A stretch of 64,000 nucleotides of DNA from Thioalbus denitrificans (GTDB lineage Bacteria > Pseudomonadota > Gammaproteobacteria > DSM-26407). A program made the translations under genes and the position numbers. The stretch spans positions 62,001 through 126,000 of the forward strand of contig NZ_QPJY01000004.1 of NCBI RefSeq assembly GCF_003337735.1, written 5' to 3'. Each line of letters opens with the position of its first letter. Positions within the stretch are counted from its first letter, which is position 1. This document shows, piece by piece, positions 18,890 through 28,821 of the stretch. The notes beneath the pieces are model-generated. The model was not told where the DNA came from. It ran no database searches and saw only the letters and a list, made by a program, of their open reading frames with translations.

Positions 18890-20347
18890 ATGGAATTGCG
18901 CGATCCCGACCTTTTCCGCAGCCGTGCCTACCTGGACGGGGCGTGGGTCGGCGCCGACGACGGTGCCACCTTCCCGGTCACCAACCCCGCCGACGGCGCG
19001 ATGCTCGGCCGGGTCCCGGACATGGGCGCCGCCGAGACCCGCCGGGCCGTGACCGCCGCCGGGGCCGCCTGGCCCGCCTGGCGGGCGCTGACCGCCAAGG
19101 CCCGCGCCGGCCTGCAGCGGCGCTGGTTCGAACTCATCATGGCCAACCAGGAGGACCTGGCGCTGCTGATGACCACCGAGCAGGGCAAGCCGCTGGCCGA
19201 GGCCCGGGGCGAGGTGGCCTACGGCGCCTCCTTCGTGGAGTGGTTCGCCGAGGAGGGCAAGCGCGTCTATGGGGACACCATCCCCGCCCACGCGCCGGAC
19301 AAGCGCCTGCTGGTGCTCAGGGAGCCGGTCGGGGTGGTGGCGGCCATCACCCCCTGGAACTTCCCCCTGGCGATGATCACCCGCAAGGTGGCCCCGGCCC
19401 TGGCCGCCGGCTGCACGGCGGTGGTCAAGCCCGCCGAGGACACGCCCTTCTCGGCACTGGCCCTGGCGGTACTGGCCGAACGGGCCGGCATCCCCGCCGG
19501 GGTGTTCAACGTCATCACCGGCGACGCCGAGGCCATCGGCGCCGAGCTCACCGGCAACCCGGCGGTGCGCAAGCTCTCCTTCACCGGCTCCACCGAGGTG
19601 GGAAAGCTGCTGATGCGCCAGTGCGCCGGAACCGTGAAGAAGCTGTCGCTGGAGCTGGGCGGCAACGCCCCCTTCATCGTCTTCGACGACGCCGACCTGG
19701 ACGCCGCCGTGGCGGGTGCGCTGGCCTCCAAGTACCGCAACTCCGGCCAGACCTGCGTGTGCGCCAACCGGATGCTGGTGCAGGAGGGCATCTACGACGC
19801 CTTCGCCGAGAAGCTGGCCGCCGCGGTGCGGGAACTGCAGGTGGGCCCGGGGACCGAGTCGGGCAGCCAGCAGGGCCCCCTCATCAACAGCGCGGCGCTG
19901 GAGAAGGTGGAGGGACTGCTGGCCGACGCCGTGGACAAGGGGGCCCGCGTACTCACCGGCGGCCACCGCCACGCTCTCGGCGGCACCTTCTTCGAGCCCA
20001 CGGTGGTCTGCGACGTAACGCCCGAGATGCGCATGACCCGGGAGGAGATCTTCGGCCCGGTGGCGCCGCTCTACCGCTTTTCCACCGAGGCCGAGGCGTT
20101 GCGGATGGCCAACGACACCCGCTACGGCCTGGCCGCCTACTTCTACAGCCGCGACATCGGCCGGATCTGGCGCGTTTCCGAGGGGCTCGAATACGGCATC
20201 GTGGGCATCAACGAGGGCATCATCTCCACCGAGGTGGCTCCCTTCGGCGGCATGAAGGAGTCGGGCATCGGCCGCGAGGGCTCCCGTTACGGCATCGACG
20301 AGTTCCTGGAGATCAAGTACCTCTGCCTGGGTGGCATCGATCGCTGA
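18890..20347 (+). CDS. gabD: NAD(P)-dependent succinate-semialdehyde dehydrogenase
   Basis: Aldehyde dehydrogenase of 485 residues oxidising succinate semialdehyde to succinate. TPWNFPLAMITRK and GSTEVGKLLM are cofactor-binding blocks. The general base Glu255 lies in LELGGNAPF and the nucleophile Cys289 in GQTCVCANR; the CVCANR context and the KRVYGDTIP region are typical of GabD. The start at 18890 follows GAGGAGCTGACC; upstream codons in the same frame run through repeat DNA. No gabT lies nearby, so it may serve other semialdehydes. Confidence 0.9.
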   Translation: MELRDPDLFRSRAYLDGAWVGADDGATFPVTNPADGAMLGRVPDMGAAETRRAVTAAGAAWPAWRALTAKARAGLQRRWFELIMANQEDLALLMTTEQGKPLAEARGEVAYGASFVEWFAEEGKRVYGDTIPAHAPDKRLLVLREPVGVVAAITPWNFPLAMITRKVAPALAAGCTAVVKPAEDTPFSALALAVLAERAGIPAGVFNVITGDAEAIGAELTGNPAVRKLSFTGSTEVGKLLMRQCAGTVKKLSLELGGNAPFIVFDDADLDAAVAGALASKYRNSGQTCVCANRMLVQEGIYDAFAEKLAAAVRELQVGPGTESGSQQGPLINSAALEKVEGLLADAVDKGARVLTGGHRHALGGTFFEPTVVCDVTPEMRMTREEIFGPVAPLYRFSTEAEALRMANDTRYGLAAYFYSRDIGRIWRVSEGLEYGIVGINEGIISTEVAPFGGMKESGIGREGSRYGIDEFLEIKYLCLGGIDR

Positions 20348-20575
20348 GCGGAGCGCTCCAGCCGGCCCGCAGCCGGGACCGCGGAATGACCGGTGGCGAT
20401 GACCCGCCGCCCAGTTCTCCCCGCCTCCGGCCGTGCGCCTGGCGCGGCACCCACCGCGACCTCCCGAACCCCGGGCGCCATCTGCACGTAACCCTCCGCG
20501 GGATCACGGATACCGCTCGTCCGTGGAGCAGGCTACCATGCCGGAAACCGAACGCAGAAGGAGCCCCGTGCAGCC

Positions 20576-21139
20576 ATGTCGCTGGAGCAGCTGGTACAGA
20601 ACTATGGCTACCTGGCCGTCCTGACCGGCACCTTCCTCGAAGGCGAGACCATCCTGGTGCTGGGCGGCATGGCCGCCAAGCTCGGCTACCTCCGACTGCC
20701 CGGCGTCATTGCCGTGGCCTTTGCCGGCACCCTGGCCGGCGATCAGCTCTACTTCCACCTGGGACGCCGGCACGGCCCCGCGCTGCTCGCACGCCGACCG
20801 GCCTGGCAGGCGCGGGCCGGGCAGGTCCAGGCCCTGCTCGGCCGGCATCCGGACGTGGTCATCCTCGGTTTCCGGTTTCTCTACGGGCTGCGCACCGTCA
20901 CCCCGTTCATCATCGGCATGAGCGACATTTCCAGCCTGCGCTTTCTGCTCCTCAACGCCATCGGCGCAGCGGGCTGGGCGGTCGTCATCGGCAGCCTGGG
21001 CTATCTGTTCGGCCATGGGCTGGAGATCATCCTGGGCGATCTCCACCGCTACGAGCTGGAGGCGATGGCCGCCACGGGCGTCATCGGCGGCCTGGTCTGG
21101 CTCGGGAGCCGGCTGCACCGGCGACACCGGCCGCGCTGA
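20576..21139 (+). CDS. DedA-family inner-membrane protein
   Basis: 187 residues with several hydrophobic segments and the DedA/SNARE-associated (PF09335-type) signatures: FLEGETILVLGG with an acidic residue in the first re-entrant region, AGTLAGDQLYFHLGRRHG, and GFRFLYGLRTVTPFIIGMS with the conserved Arg. Some family members are undecaprenyl-phosphate or lipid flippases, but the substrate cannot be read from the sequence. The 228 bp upstream holds no feature I recognise. The gene ends 40 bp before corA. Confidence 0.85.
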   Translation: MSLEQLVQNYGYLAVLTGTFLEGETILVLGGMAAKLGYLRLPGVIAVAFAGTLAGDQLYFHLGRRHGPALLARRPAWQARAGQVQALLGRHPDVVILGFRFLYGLRTVTPFIIGMSDISSLRFLLLNAIGAAGWAVVIGSLGYLFGHGLEIILGDLHRYELEAMAATGVIGGLVWLGSRLHRRHRPR

Positions 21140-21179
21140 TGCGGCTGCTACACTGGAGAGTGGAGAGGGAGGGCCTTTC

Positions 21180-22247
21180 TTGAGCTACTTCACCAAGCGC
21201 TACCACCCGCCGGGCACCCTGCCCGGCACCCTGCGACCGGCCATCGCCGAGGCGCCGCTGGTCTTCACCCTGGTGGACTACGACGCGGCCGACATCACCG
21301 AGATCCTGGATGCCCGGCCCGAGGACTGCCGCCCCTTCATGGATCGGGACAGCGTCACCTGGATTCACATCCAGGGCCACGCCGCCCCCGAGGTCCTCGG
21401 TGAGCTGGGGGAGATGTTCCGGCTCCATCCCCTGGCGCTGGAGGACGTGCACAACACCGGGCAGCGGCCCAAGGCCGAGCTCTACGACAACCAGCTGTTC
21501 ATGATCCTCAGCCGCCCCCGGGGCGCCGGGGCCCAGGATGTCGGCGGACAGGTCAGCCTGTTCCTCGGCCAGGGCTACGTCGTCAGCTTCAACGACGGCC
21601 CCGACGATCCCTTCGAGCCGATCCGCGCGCGCCTGCATGCCAACCAGGGCCGCATCCGCCGCCGGGGGGCCGACTACCTGCTCTACTCCCTGGTGGACCT
21701 GGTCATCGACGAGGGCTTCCCGGTCCTGGAAACCCTGGGCCTGCGCATCGAGGAGCTGGAGGAGGAAGTGCTGGAGACACCGACCCGGGAGACCCTCGGC
21801 CGCATCCAGGCCCTCAAGCGCGAGCTGCTCCTGCTCCGGCGCATGGTCTGGCCCCACCGGGAGGTGGTGAACATGATGGTGCGCGAGGATTGCACCCTGC
21901 TCGAGGAAGGCACCCGGGTCTACCTGCGGGACTGCTACGACCACAGCATCCAGATCATGGACCTGCTGGAGAGCTACCGGGACATGACCGCCAGCATGCT
22001 GGACATCTACCTCTCCAGCGCCAGCTTCCGGCTCAATGACGTGATGCGGGTGCTCACCATCATCGCCACCCTGTTCATCCCCCTGACCTTCATCGTCGGC
22101 GTCTACGGCATGAACTTCGACCGCAACGCCGGGCCCTGGAGCATGCCCGAGCTGGGGTGGCCCTACGGCTACCTGCTGGTGTGGGTCCTGATGATTGCCA
22201 TCGCCGGAGGGATGTTCGTCTACTTCCGGCGCAAGGGCTGGCTCTGA
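21180..22247 (+). CDS. corA: CorA-family magnesium/cobalt transporter
   Basis: 355 residues. A long cytoplasmic N-terminal domain with charged helices is followed by two C-terminal membrane segments. The selectivity motif YGMNF (GMN at 310-312) ends the first, and the protein finishes VYFRRKGWL after the second. The chosen start is TTG at 21180, giving MSYFTKRYHPPG, because GAGAGGGAGGG lies 5-10 bp upstream and no ATG occurs near it; in-frame sequence further upstream overlaps dedA. Confidence 0.92.
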   Translation: MSYFTKRYHPPGTLPGTLRPAIAEAPLVFTLVDYDAADITEILDARPEDCRPFMDRDSVTWIHIQGHAAPEVLGELGEMFRLHPLALEDVHNTGQRPKAELYDNQLFMILSRPRGAGAQDVGGQVSLFLGQGYVVSFNDGPDDPFEPIRARLHANQGRIRRRGADYLLYSLVDLVIDEGFPVLETLGLRIEELEEEVLETPTRETLGRIQALKRELLLLRRMVWPHREVVNMMVREDCTLLEEGTRVYLRDCYDHSIQIMDLLESYRDMTASMLDIYLSSASFRLNDVMRVLTIIATLFIPLTFIVGVYGMNFDRNAGPWSMPELGWPYGYLLVWVLMIAIAGGMFVYFRRKGWL

Positions 22248-22251
22248 GCCT

Positions 22252-22605
22252 TCATGCCTCGCGGGTGACGCCTTCCGCCTCCAGCCGGGCGAGGTACGCC
22301 AGCCAGTAGCGTTCCCGGTTGACCGCGAGGTCGTGGAGGGTCTCCCAGGAGTAGACGCCGGACTTGTGGCCGTCGTCGAAGAACAGGCGGATGGCGTAGC
22401 GGCCGATGGGGATTATGTCGGTGATGTTGACCCGCTCCCGGCCGCTCACCAGCTCGCCGAGGCCGCTCACCTCCACCGAGGGGGAGTGGACCCGGAGGTA
22501 TTCGCAGGGGAGTTCGAAGACCGCCCCGTCCGGATAGGCCAGTTCCAGGACCCGGCGCTGCTGGTGCAGCCGGATATCGGTGGGTATGTGATGCTGTTCG
22601 GTCAT
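22252..22605 (-). CDS. DUF971 (GBBH-like N-terminal domain) protein
   Basis: 117 residues. The domain is found alone in bacteria and at the N-terminus of gamma-butyrobetaine hydroxylase. Typical blocks are PTDIRLHQQRRVLELAYPDG, FELPCEYLRVHSPSVEV and YAIRLFFDDGHKSGVYSWETL. In other bacteria it often lies near iron-sulfur or ATPase genes; function is not established. The start at 22605 fits the conserved N-terminus. Its stop lies 4 bp from the corA stop, in convergent orientation. Confidence 0.88.
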   Translation of the reverse strand: MTEQHHIPTDIRLHQQRRVLELAYPDGAVFELPCEYLRVHSPSVEVSGLGELVSGRERVNITDIIPIGRYAIRLFFDDGHKSGVYSWETLHDLAVNRERYWLAYLARLEAEGVTREA

Positions 22606-22724
22606 GGCAGCCTCGGTTCCGCGTCCCGTTCGGCGGTGGAGCACAGCTTAGGCCGCTGCGGCAGCCGCGGCAACGCCGGGGTTTCAGGGGTTATTGCCGA
22701 ACCGGATCCCCGCCAGCGCCGCAT

Positions 22725-23306
22725 TCATCCGAAGTAGTCGGGTTCGTTGCCCGCCTGCCACTTGATGTTGCAGCCGATGCTTGGCACCTGCTCCGCCGCT
22801 ACCGGCCGGCCCGCCAGCACCGCTTCCACCGCCGCGCGCAGCGCTTCCCCGCTGACCGGGATGTCGTTGCCGGGGCGGCTGCCGTCGAACTGGCCGCGGT
22901 AGACCAGCCGCCGCTCGCCGTCGAAGAGGAAGAAGTCCGGGGTGCAGGCGGCCCGGTAGGCCTTGGCCACCGCCTGGCTCCCGTCATAGAGGTAGGGGAA
23001 GGTGTATTCCTGCCGCCGGGCCTCTTCGGCCATGAACTCCGGCCCGTCGTCGGGGTGGGTGGTGACATCGTTGGAACTGATCCCCACCGCCGCCAGTCCC
23101 CGCTCCTGGTACTCCCGGATGAAGGCGGCCAGCTCGTGCTGCACATGCTTCACGTAGGGGCAGTGGTTGCACATGAACACCACCAGCAGGGCCGGCGCGC
23201 CGGCGAAGTCCCGGAGTCCGACCGTCTTGCCGGTCAGCGGCTCGGGCAGGCTGAAATCGGGAGCCGGGGTGCCCAGCTCCAGCATCGTGGACGGGGTCAG
23301 GGCCAT
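22725..23306 (-). CDS. Thioredoxin-fold peroxiredoxin-like protein (AhpC/TSA family)
   Basis: 193 residues with no signal peptide, so cytoplasmic. After PAPDFSLPEPLTGKTVGLRDF comes FMCNHCPYVKHV (Cys46 and Cys49), the pattern of the PRX-like-1 group, in which a CxxC sits where peroxiredoxins keep a single peroxidatic Cys. TPDFFLFDGERRLVYRGQFD is also typical. Likely a thiol-disulfide or peroxide-related protein, exact substrate unknown. It is 119 bp upstream of the DUF971 gene on the same strand. Confidence 0.88.
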   Translation of the reverse strand: MALTPSTMLELGTPAPDFSLPEPLTGKTVGLRDFAGAPALLVVFMCNHCPYVKHVQHELAAFIREYQERGLAAVGISSNDVTTHPDDGPEFMAEEARRQEYTFPYLYDGSQAVAKAYRAACTPDFFLFDGERRLVYRGQFDGSRPGNDIPVSGEALRAAVEAVLAGRPVAAEQVPSIGCNIKWQAGNEPDYFG

Positions 23307-23569
23307 CTGGATTCCTCCCTCGCGGTCTGGCTCGACGTTCAGACTGCATGGGTAACCCCGCCGGCGCCCCGAGTCAAGGCACCAGCGCCGCGTCAGGGGT
23401 CGGCTGCAACCGGGCGGCGGATTGCGAATCCATCGCGGAGATGCCGGGAAGGGATGCGATCAACCGGGCGCGCCACCGGTGTGCCCGGCGGCCATGCGTT
23501 CCTGCGCGGGCGCCTCCCCCCATCGCCGTGCCTATCCCCCATCCGGGCAGGCGTGTAACCTTGGCGGCC

Positions 23570-24250
23570 ATGCAGCGACTGGAGCGAACCATTGCCATCG
23601 ACGACGCCACCGCGGTCTCCTCGGTCTGGCTGGTGCCGGAGGATTACCGGCCGGGCGGCGGCGACGCCGTGGTGCTGGCCCACGGCGCCGGCACGGACAT
23701 GCACGCCCCCTTCCTCAGCGCGCTGCATGAAGCACTGGCCAGGCGGGGACTGCTGGCGGTGAAGTTCAATTTTCCCTACCGTGAGCAGGGCCGTCGGGCG
23801 CCGGATCGGGCGCCGCGGCTGGAGGCCGCCTGGCGGGCCGTGCTCGAGGCGCTGGAGCGGGATCCCCTGTCGCCGCGGCGGGTATTCATCGGCGGACGCT
23901 CCATGGGCGGGCGGATCGCCACCCATCTCGCCGCCGCGGGCGCGGCGGTGGATGGCCTGGTGCTGCTAGGCTATCCCCTCCATCCGGCCGGGAGGCCGGA
24001 ACGGGAGCGCTCGGCCCATCTCCAGGCCATCCCCTGTCCGATGCTGTTCGTCCAGGGCAGCCGCGACCGGCTCTGTGGCCTCGACCGCCTGCGGCAGCTC
24101 GTCGCCGCCCTCGAACCGCGGGCGCGATTGCATGTCATAGAGGAAGGCGATCACGGCTTCGCGGTACCGCAGCGCAGCGGACGCACAGAGCAGGAGGTGT
24201 GGACTGAAATCGAAGCGGTCGTCGCCGACTGGATCGCGGCCCGGCAATGA
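23570..24250 (+). CDS. Alpha/beta hydrolase of the KANL3/TEX30-like family
   Basis: 226 residues. The oxyanion region is VLAHGAGTDMHAPFL, the nucleophile elbow is GGRSMGGR (Ser111), the acid probably lies in FVQGSRDRLCG and the His in EEGDHGF, completing a catalytic triad. The start at 23570 is the first ATG that gives the conserved N-terminal strand. It lies 263 bp from the divergent thioredoxin-fold gene, a gap that probably holds both promoters. Substrate unknown. Confidence 0.85.
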   Translation: MQRLERTIAIDDATAVSSVWLVPEDYRPGGGDAVVLAHGAGTDMHAPFLSALHEALARRGLLAVKFNFPYREQGRRAPDRAPRLEAAWRAVLEALERDPLSPRRVFIGGRSMGGRIATHLAAAGAAVDGLVLLGYPLHPAGRPERERSAHLQAIPCPMLFVQGSRDRLCGLDRLRQLVAALEPRARLHVIEEGDHGFAVPQRSGRTEQEVWTEIEAVVADWIAARQ

Positions 24251-24400
24251 CCCCACCGGGATCGGGTTTTCACCCTGTCATGGCGGCACGTACCATACGC
24301 TGAGCACTTGCTTTCCGGGCCCCCGCCCCCATCTGCTGTAAGGTGAGCCGACCGGCAGGCCCGTACACACCCGACGCACAGAACCACCGACGAGGTATCG

Positions 24401-27310
24401 ATGACACACCCGGCATTCGAGCACATCCGCACGGCCCACCTTCCCTCCCTCAATATCGACGTGGAGGAGTACCGGCATCGTGCCACCGGCGCGCGTCATC
24501 TGCACCTCGCCTCCGGCGACCCGAACAACGCCTTCCTGGTGGCCTTCCTGACCGTGCCCCAGGACTCGACCGGAGTGGCCCACATCCTCGAGCACACGAG
24601 CCTGTGCGGCAGCCGCAAGTACCCGGTGCGGGATCCCTTCTTCATGATGATCCGCCGGTCGCTGAACACCTTCATGAACGCCTTCACCGCCAGCGACTGG
24701 ACCGCCTATCCCTTCGCCAGCCAGAACCGCAAGGATTTCTACAACCTGCTCGAGGTCTACCTCGACGCCGCCTTCTTCCCCACCCTGGACGCGATGGACT
24801 TCGCCCAGGAGGGCCACCGGGTGGAGTTCGCCGTTCCCGACGATCCCTCCAGCGACCTGGTCTACAAGGGCGTGGTGTACAACGAAATGAAGGGGGCCAT
24901 GAGCTCCCCCGTGCGACGGTTGTGGGACGACCTGCAGAGCGCCCTGTTCCCCACCACCACCTACCACTACAACAGCGGCGGCGAACCGGCGGAGATTCCG
25001 AAGCTCACCCACGCCGATCTCAAGGCCTTCCACGCCCGCCACTACCACCCCTCCAACGCCGTCATCATGACCTACGGCAGCTTCCCCGTGGAGGAGCACC
25101 AGGAACGGATCGAAGCCTGGGCCCTGTCGCGCTTTCAGCGGCTGGACCTGGACCTCGCCATTCCCGACGAGCGGCGCTACGACGCCCCGCAGGTGGTCGA
25201 GACCCGCTATCCGCTGGAGGGCGGGGCGGAGACCCGGCGCAAGACCCACGTGGTGCTCGGCTGGCTGCTCGGCCACAGCGCCGACCTGAAGGAGGTCATG
25301 GAGGCCAACCTGCTCTCGGGCGTCCTGCTCGACCACAGCGGCTCGCCCCTGCGCCAGGCCCTGGAGACCACCGGCCTGGGCACCGCGCCCTCGGAGCTCT
25401 GCGGGCTGGACGACTCCACCCGGGAGACAATCTTCGCCTGCGGCCTGGAAGGAACCGATCCGGAACAGGCGGAGGCGGTGGAGCGGCTGGTGCTGGAGAC
25501 CCTCGAGCGGGTGGCCCGCGACGGAGTTCCCCAGGACCAGGTGGAGGCGGTGCTGCACCAGCTGGAACTGCACCAGCGCGAGGTCGGCGGCGGCCACTTC
25601 CCCTATGGCCTGCAGCTGATGGTCAAGGCCCTGCCCGCGGTGCTGCACGGCGGCGACGCGGTGGCGGTCCTGGATATCGACCCGGTGCTCAAGGAGCTGC
25701 GTGAGGCCATCCGGGATCCCGGCTACATCAGGAACCTGACCCGGCGCCTGCTGCTCGACAATCCCCACCGGATTCGCCTGGCCATGGCCCCCGACCCGGA
25801 GCTGGCCGATCGCCTCGCGGCCGAGGAGCGGGCGCGCCTGGCCGCACTCAGGGAGACGCTCGGCGAAGCCGACCGGCTGCGGATCGTGGAGCAGGCGCGC
25901 GAGCTGAAAGCGCGCCAGGAGCAGTCCGACGATCCCGAGATCCTGCCCAAGGTGACCCTGGCGGACGTGCCGGACGAGCTGAAGATCGCCGAGGGCACCG
26001 ACGCCACCATCGCCGGCACGCCGGTGGCGGCCTATGCCCAGGGTACCAACGGTCTCGTCTACCAGCGAGTGGTGGTGGACCTGCCGGAATTCTCCGACGA
26101 GCTGCTGGACGAGCTGCCCCTGTTCTGCGATCTCCTGACCGAAGTGGGCATCGGGGAGCGCGACTACCTGGATATCCAGGCGCTGCAGTCGGCGGTCACC
26201 GGCGGGATCAGCGCGGGCACCTCGGTGCGGGGCGCCATCGACGACGCCCAGTCCATCTACGGGGTCTTCACCCTCTCCGGCAAGGCCCTGGAGCGCAACC
26301 GGGATGCCCTCGCCGCTCTCCTCAACGAGACCTTCCTCCAGGCCCGCTTCGACGAGCTGTCGCGGCTGCGCGAGCTGGTGGCCCAGGTCCGCGCCCACCG
26401 GGAATCCTCGATTACCGACAACGGCCACGGTCTGGCCATGATGGCCGCGACGGCCGGCTTGGCCCCCTGCGGCGCCCTGAGCCACCGCTGGAGCGGTCTG
26501 CAGGGTCTCAAGCGGCTGAAGGCGCTGGATGACAGCCTGGACGACACCACCGCGCTGGAGGCGTTTTCCGGGCGGCTCATCGCCATCCGCGAGGCCATCG
26601 CCTCCGCCCCGCGCCAGTTCCTGGTGGTGGCCGAGGAAAGCGCCCTCGAGGGCGTCGTGAAGGGATTGGAACGGCACTGGCAGGCAAACCCGGCCGCCAC
26701 TTCCGGCAAGCTGCGCCTGGAACCGGTCAACCGGAGCATCCGCCAGGGCTGGGCGACCAATACCCAGGTGAACTTCTGCGCCAAGGCCTTCCCCACCGTC
26801 GCGCCGGAGCATCCCGACGCGGCCGCGCTGACCGTGCTCGGCCCCCTGCTCCGCAACGGCTTCCTGCATCGGGCCATCCGTGAGCAGGGCGGCGCCTACG
26901 GCGCCGGCGCCAGCTACGATCCGGACACCACCGCCTTCCGCTTCTTCTCCTACCGGGATCCCCGCCTGGCGGAAACCCTGGAGGATTTCGATCGCGGAAT
27001 CCAGTGGCTGCTGGAGAACCGGATCGAGCCGCGCCTGCTGGAGGAGGCGGTGCTGGGCGTCGTCGGCAGCATCGACCGGCCCGACTCCCCGGCCCGGGAA
27101 GCGATGAACGCCTTCTTCGGACGCCTGCACGGGCGCACCGCGGAGCAACGCCGGCGCTTCCGCCGGCGGGTGCTGGAGGTGGGACTCGACGATCTGCGGC
27201 AGGTTGCGGAGCGTTACCTCACCGGTTCGAACGCCAGTGTGGCGGTCGTCTCCGACGCGAAGTCGCTGGCCCGCAACGAGGCCCTTGGTCTCGAGGTCAC
27301 CAGCCTCTGA
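24401..27310 (+). CDS. M16C metallopeptidase, presequence-protease-like
   Basis: 969 residues, the full length of the PreP/Cym1 family. The inverted zinc motif HILEH is at residues 61-65, followed by TSLCGSRKYPVRDPFFMM and NTFMNAFTASDWTAYPFASQN, both strongly conserved. The distal zinc Glu is expected in the EMKGAMSSP region. Four homologous domains form a closed chamber that degrades unstructured peptides. No signal peptide is visible, so cytoplasmic peptide turnover is likely. It converges with galU on a shared terminator. Confidence 0.93.
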   Translation: MTHPAFEHIRTAHLPSLNIDVEEYRHRATGARHLHLASGDPNNAFLVAFLTVPQDSTGVAHILEHTSLCGSRKYPVRDPFFMMIRRSLNTFMNAFTASDWTAYPFASQNRKDFYNLLEVYLDAAFFPTLDAMDFAQEGHRVEFAVPDDPSSDLVYKGVVYNEMKGAMSSPVRRLWDDLQSALFPTTTYHYNSGGEPAEIPKLTHADLKAFHARHYHPSNAVIMTYGSFPVEEHQERIEAWALSRFQRLDLDLAIPDERRYDAPQVVETRYPLEGGAETRRKTHVVLGWLLGHSADLKEVMEANLLSGVLLDHSGSPLRQALETTGLGTAPSELCGLDDSTRETIFACGLEGTDPEQAEAVERLVLETLERVARDGVPQDQVEAVLHQLELHQREVGGGHFPYGLQLMVKALPAVLHGGDAVAVLDIDPVLKELREAIRDPGYIRNLTRRLLLDNPHRIRLAMAPDPELADRLAAEERARLAALRETLGEADRLRIVEQARELKARQEQSDDPEILPKVTLADVPDELKIAEGTDATIAGTPVAAYAQGTNGLVYQRVVVDLPEFSDELLDELPLFCDLLTEVGIGERDYLDIQALQSAVTGGISAGTSVRGAIDDAQSIYGVFTLSGKALERNRDALAALLNETFLQARFDELSRLRELVAQVRAHRESSITDNGHGLAMMAATAGLAPCGALSHRWSGLQGLKRLKALDDSLDDTTALEAFSGRLIAIREAIASAPRQFLVVAEESALEGVVKGLERHWQANPAATSGKLRLEPVNRSIRQGWATNTQVNFCAKAFPTVAPEHPDAAALTVLGPLLRNGFLHRAIREQGGAYGAGASYDPDTTAFRFFSYRDPRLAETLEDFDRGIQWLLENRIEPRLLEEAVLGVVGSIDRPDSPAREAMNAFFGRLHGRTAEQRRRFRRRVLEVGLDDLRQVAERYLTGSNASVAVVSDAKSLARNEALGLEVTSL

Positions 27311-27346
27311 TCCGGGACCCGGCAATCACGCCAGGCAGCAATTGAA

Positions 27347-27376
27347 AGGGCGGGTGGCCCGTCGGCCACCCGCCCT
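27347..27376. terminator. Bidirectional terminator between the M16C protease gene and galU
   Basis: A perfect 13-bp stem, AGGGCGGGTGGCC (27347-27359) with GGCCACCCGCCCT (27364-27376), and the loop CGTC. It lies between two convergent genes. AAA precedes it and GTTT follows a few bases later. Confidence 0.8.
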
Positions 27377-27416
27377 GTCCCGTTTCACTCCGGCAACCTG
27401 GGGTCTGCAGGAGCAG

Positions 27417-28298
27417 CTACACGGTCTCCAGCCGGTGGCGCAGGTAGTCGGCGAACTTCTCGCCCAGCTCCGGGTGCTTCAGCGCATACTCCACGTTCGC
27501 CTCCAGGAATCCCAGCTTGGAGCCGCAGTCGTAGCGCCTGCCCGCGAACCGGTAGGCCAGCACAGCCTCCTTCTGCAGGAGCATGCTGATGGCGTCGGTG
27601 AGCTGAATCTCGCCGCCGGCTCCGGGCGTGGTCTGCCTGAGCATGGAGAAGATCCGGGGGGTGAGGATGTATCGGCCCACTACGCCGAGGTTGGAAGGCG
27701 CCACGTCCGGCTTCGGCTTCTCCACGATCTTCTCCACCCGGCTGCAACGACCTTCGGTCTCGCTGACCTTGACGATGCCGTACTGGTCGGTCTTGTCCGG
27801 ATCCACCTCCTCCACCGCCAGCACGCTGACACCCTCGCGCTCGTAGACGCGGCGCATCTGGGAGATGCAGGGTTCGTCACCCCCGTCGATGAGGTCGTCG
27901 GCCAGGATGACCGCGAAGGGCTCATCCCCCACCACCGGGCCGGTCAGGGAGACCGCGTGGCCAAGACCCAGCGCCTCGGCCTGGCGCAGGTAGACGCAGT
28001 TCACGTGCGAGGGCAGCACCCGCGCCAGTTCCAGCGCCTTCTCCTTGCCCCGCGCCTCCAGTTCCGCCTCCAGTTCGTAGGCCTTGTCGAAGTGATCGGC
28101 AATGGCGCGCTTGGTCCGGCCGATGACGAAGATGAGGGTGTCGATACCGGCGGCCACCGCCTCCTCGGCCGCGTACTGGATGAGGGGCTTGTCGACGATG
28201 GAAAGCATCTCCTTCGGGCTTGCCTTGGTCGCGGGCAGGAACCGGGTACCCAGTCCCGCTACCGGGAACACCGCCTTTCTGAGGGTCTTGCCTTCCAT
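27417..28298 (-). CDS. galU: UTP-glucose-1-phosphate uridylyltransferase
   Basis: 293 residues making UDP-glucose for LPS, glycans and osmolytes. The nucleotide-binding signature [21 protein letters not shown] is at the N-terminus, followed by [21 protein letters not shown] and the sugar-binding [19 protein letters not shown]. Length matches the bacterial GalU group (about 290-300). It is the last gene of the minus-strand block, 168 bp after comEA with the comEA terminator in between, so it probably has its own promoter. Confidence 0.96.
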   Translation of the reverse strand: MEGKTLRKAVFPVAGLGTRFLPATKASPKEMLSIVDKPLIQYAAEEAVAAGIDTLIFVIGRTKRAIADHFDKAYELEAELEARGKEKALELARVLPSHVNCVYLRQAEALGLGHAVSLTGPVVGDEPFAVILADDLIDGGDEPCISQMRRVYEREGVSVLAVEEVDPDKTDQYGIVKVSETEGRCSRVEKIVEKPKPDVAPSNLGVVGRYILTPRIFSMLRQTTPGAGGEIQLTDAISMLLQKEAVLAYRFAGRRYDCGSKLGFLEANVEYALKHPELGEKFADYLRHRLETV

Positions 28299-28411
28299 TC
28301 ACTTGCCTCCCAATCCAGAGTCATTCAACTGACACGCCGGGCGGAAATTCCGCCGAACCGCCACCGACAGTGTAATCAGCCGCGCCGCCCGCGTCAGCCC
28401 TCGCCGTTCCG

Positions 28412-28442
28412 GCAAAGAAAAAGGCCCGGCGATGCCGGGCCT
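28412..28442 (-). terminator. Rho-independent terminator of comEA
   Basis: Read on the minus strand: a 9-bp stem AGGCCCGGC / GCCGGGCCT with the loop ATC, followed directly by TTTTTCTTTG. It lies 25 bp after the comEA stop codon. Confidence 0.85.
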
Positions 28443-28466
28443 CCGTTTGCGGATTCGGCTCCCCCG

Positions 28467-28769
28467 CTACGGCGTGAGCGTGATTCGCTCCCGGTTCAGT
28501 TCCACGGTCTTCACGCCGATACCCTGCACCCGGGCCAGATCGTCCACCGACTGGAACGGGCCGTTCGCCTGCCGGTCGGCCACGATGGCCTCGGCCTTGC
28601 TGGGACCCACGCCGACCAGGCCGGACGCCAGGGCATCCGCATCGGCGCGGTTGATGTCCACCATGGTGACTGATGCCGGCGCGGCGGTCCCGGCGTCCGC
28701 CGGTTCCGCCGCGCAGAGCGGCAGCGCCAGCGCCGCCATCAGCAGGAACAGTGCAATCCGTTGCAGCAT
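28467..28769 (-). CDS. comEA: ComEA-type helix-hairpin-helix DNA-binding protein
   Basis: 100 residues. The signal peptide (MLQRIALFLLMAALALPLCA) is followed by a short Ala-rich linker and two helix-hairpin-helix motifs: VDINRADADALASGLVGVG and FQSVDDLARVQGIGVKTVE. It is the periplasmic DNA receptor type used in natural transformation. comEC in the same window (56640-58955) supplies the matching channel. It lies downstream of pyrF on the same strand and has its own terminator. Confidence 0.9.
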   Translation of the reverse strand: MLQRIALFLLMAALALPLCAAEPADAGTAAPASVTMVDINRADADALASGLVGVGPSKAEAIVADRQANGPFQSVDDLARVQGIGVKTVELNRERITLTP

Positions 28770-28821
28770 GATTTCCTCCTTGGATTTCCGTTCTATAGGC
28801 AGGAATCAGGCTACCGGCTTC

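Noticed and set aside
24278-27325. 1,015-codon minus-strand frame opposite the M16C protease gene
   Set aside because: Longer than the real gene but purely antisense; the plus-strand product has HILEH and full family length.
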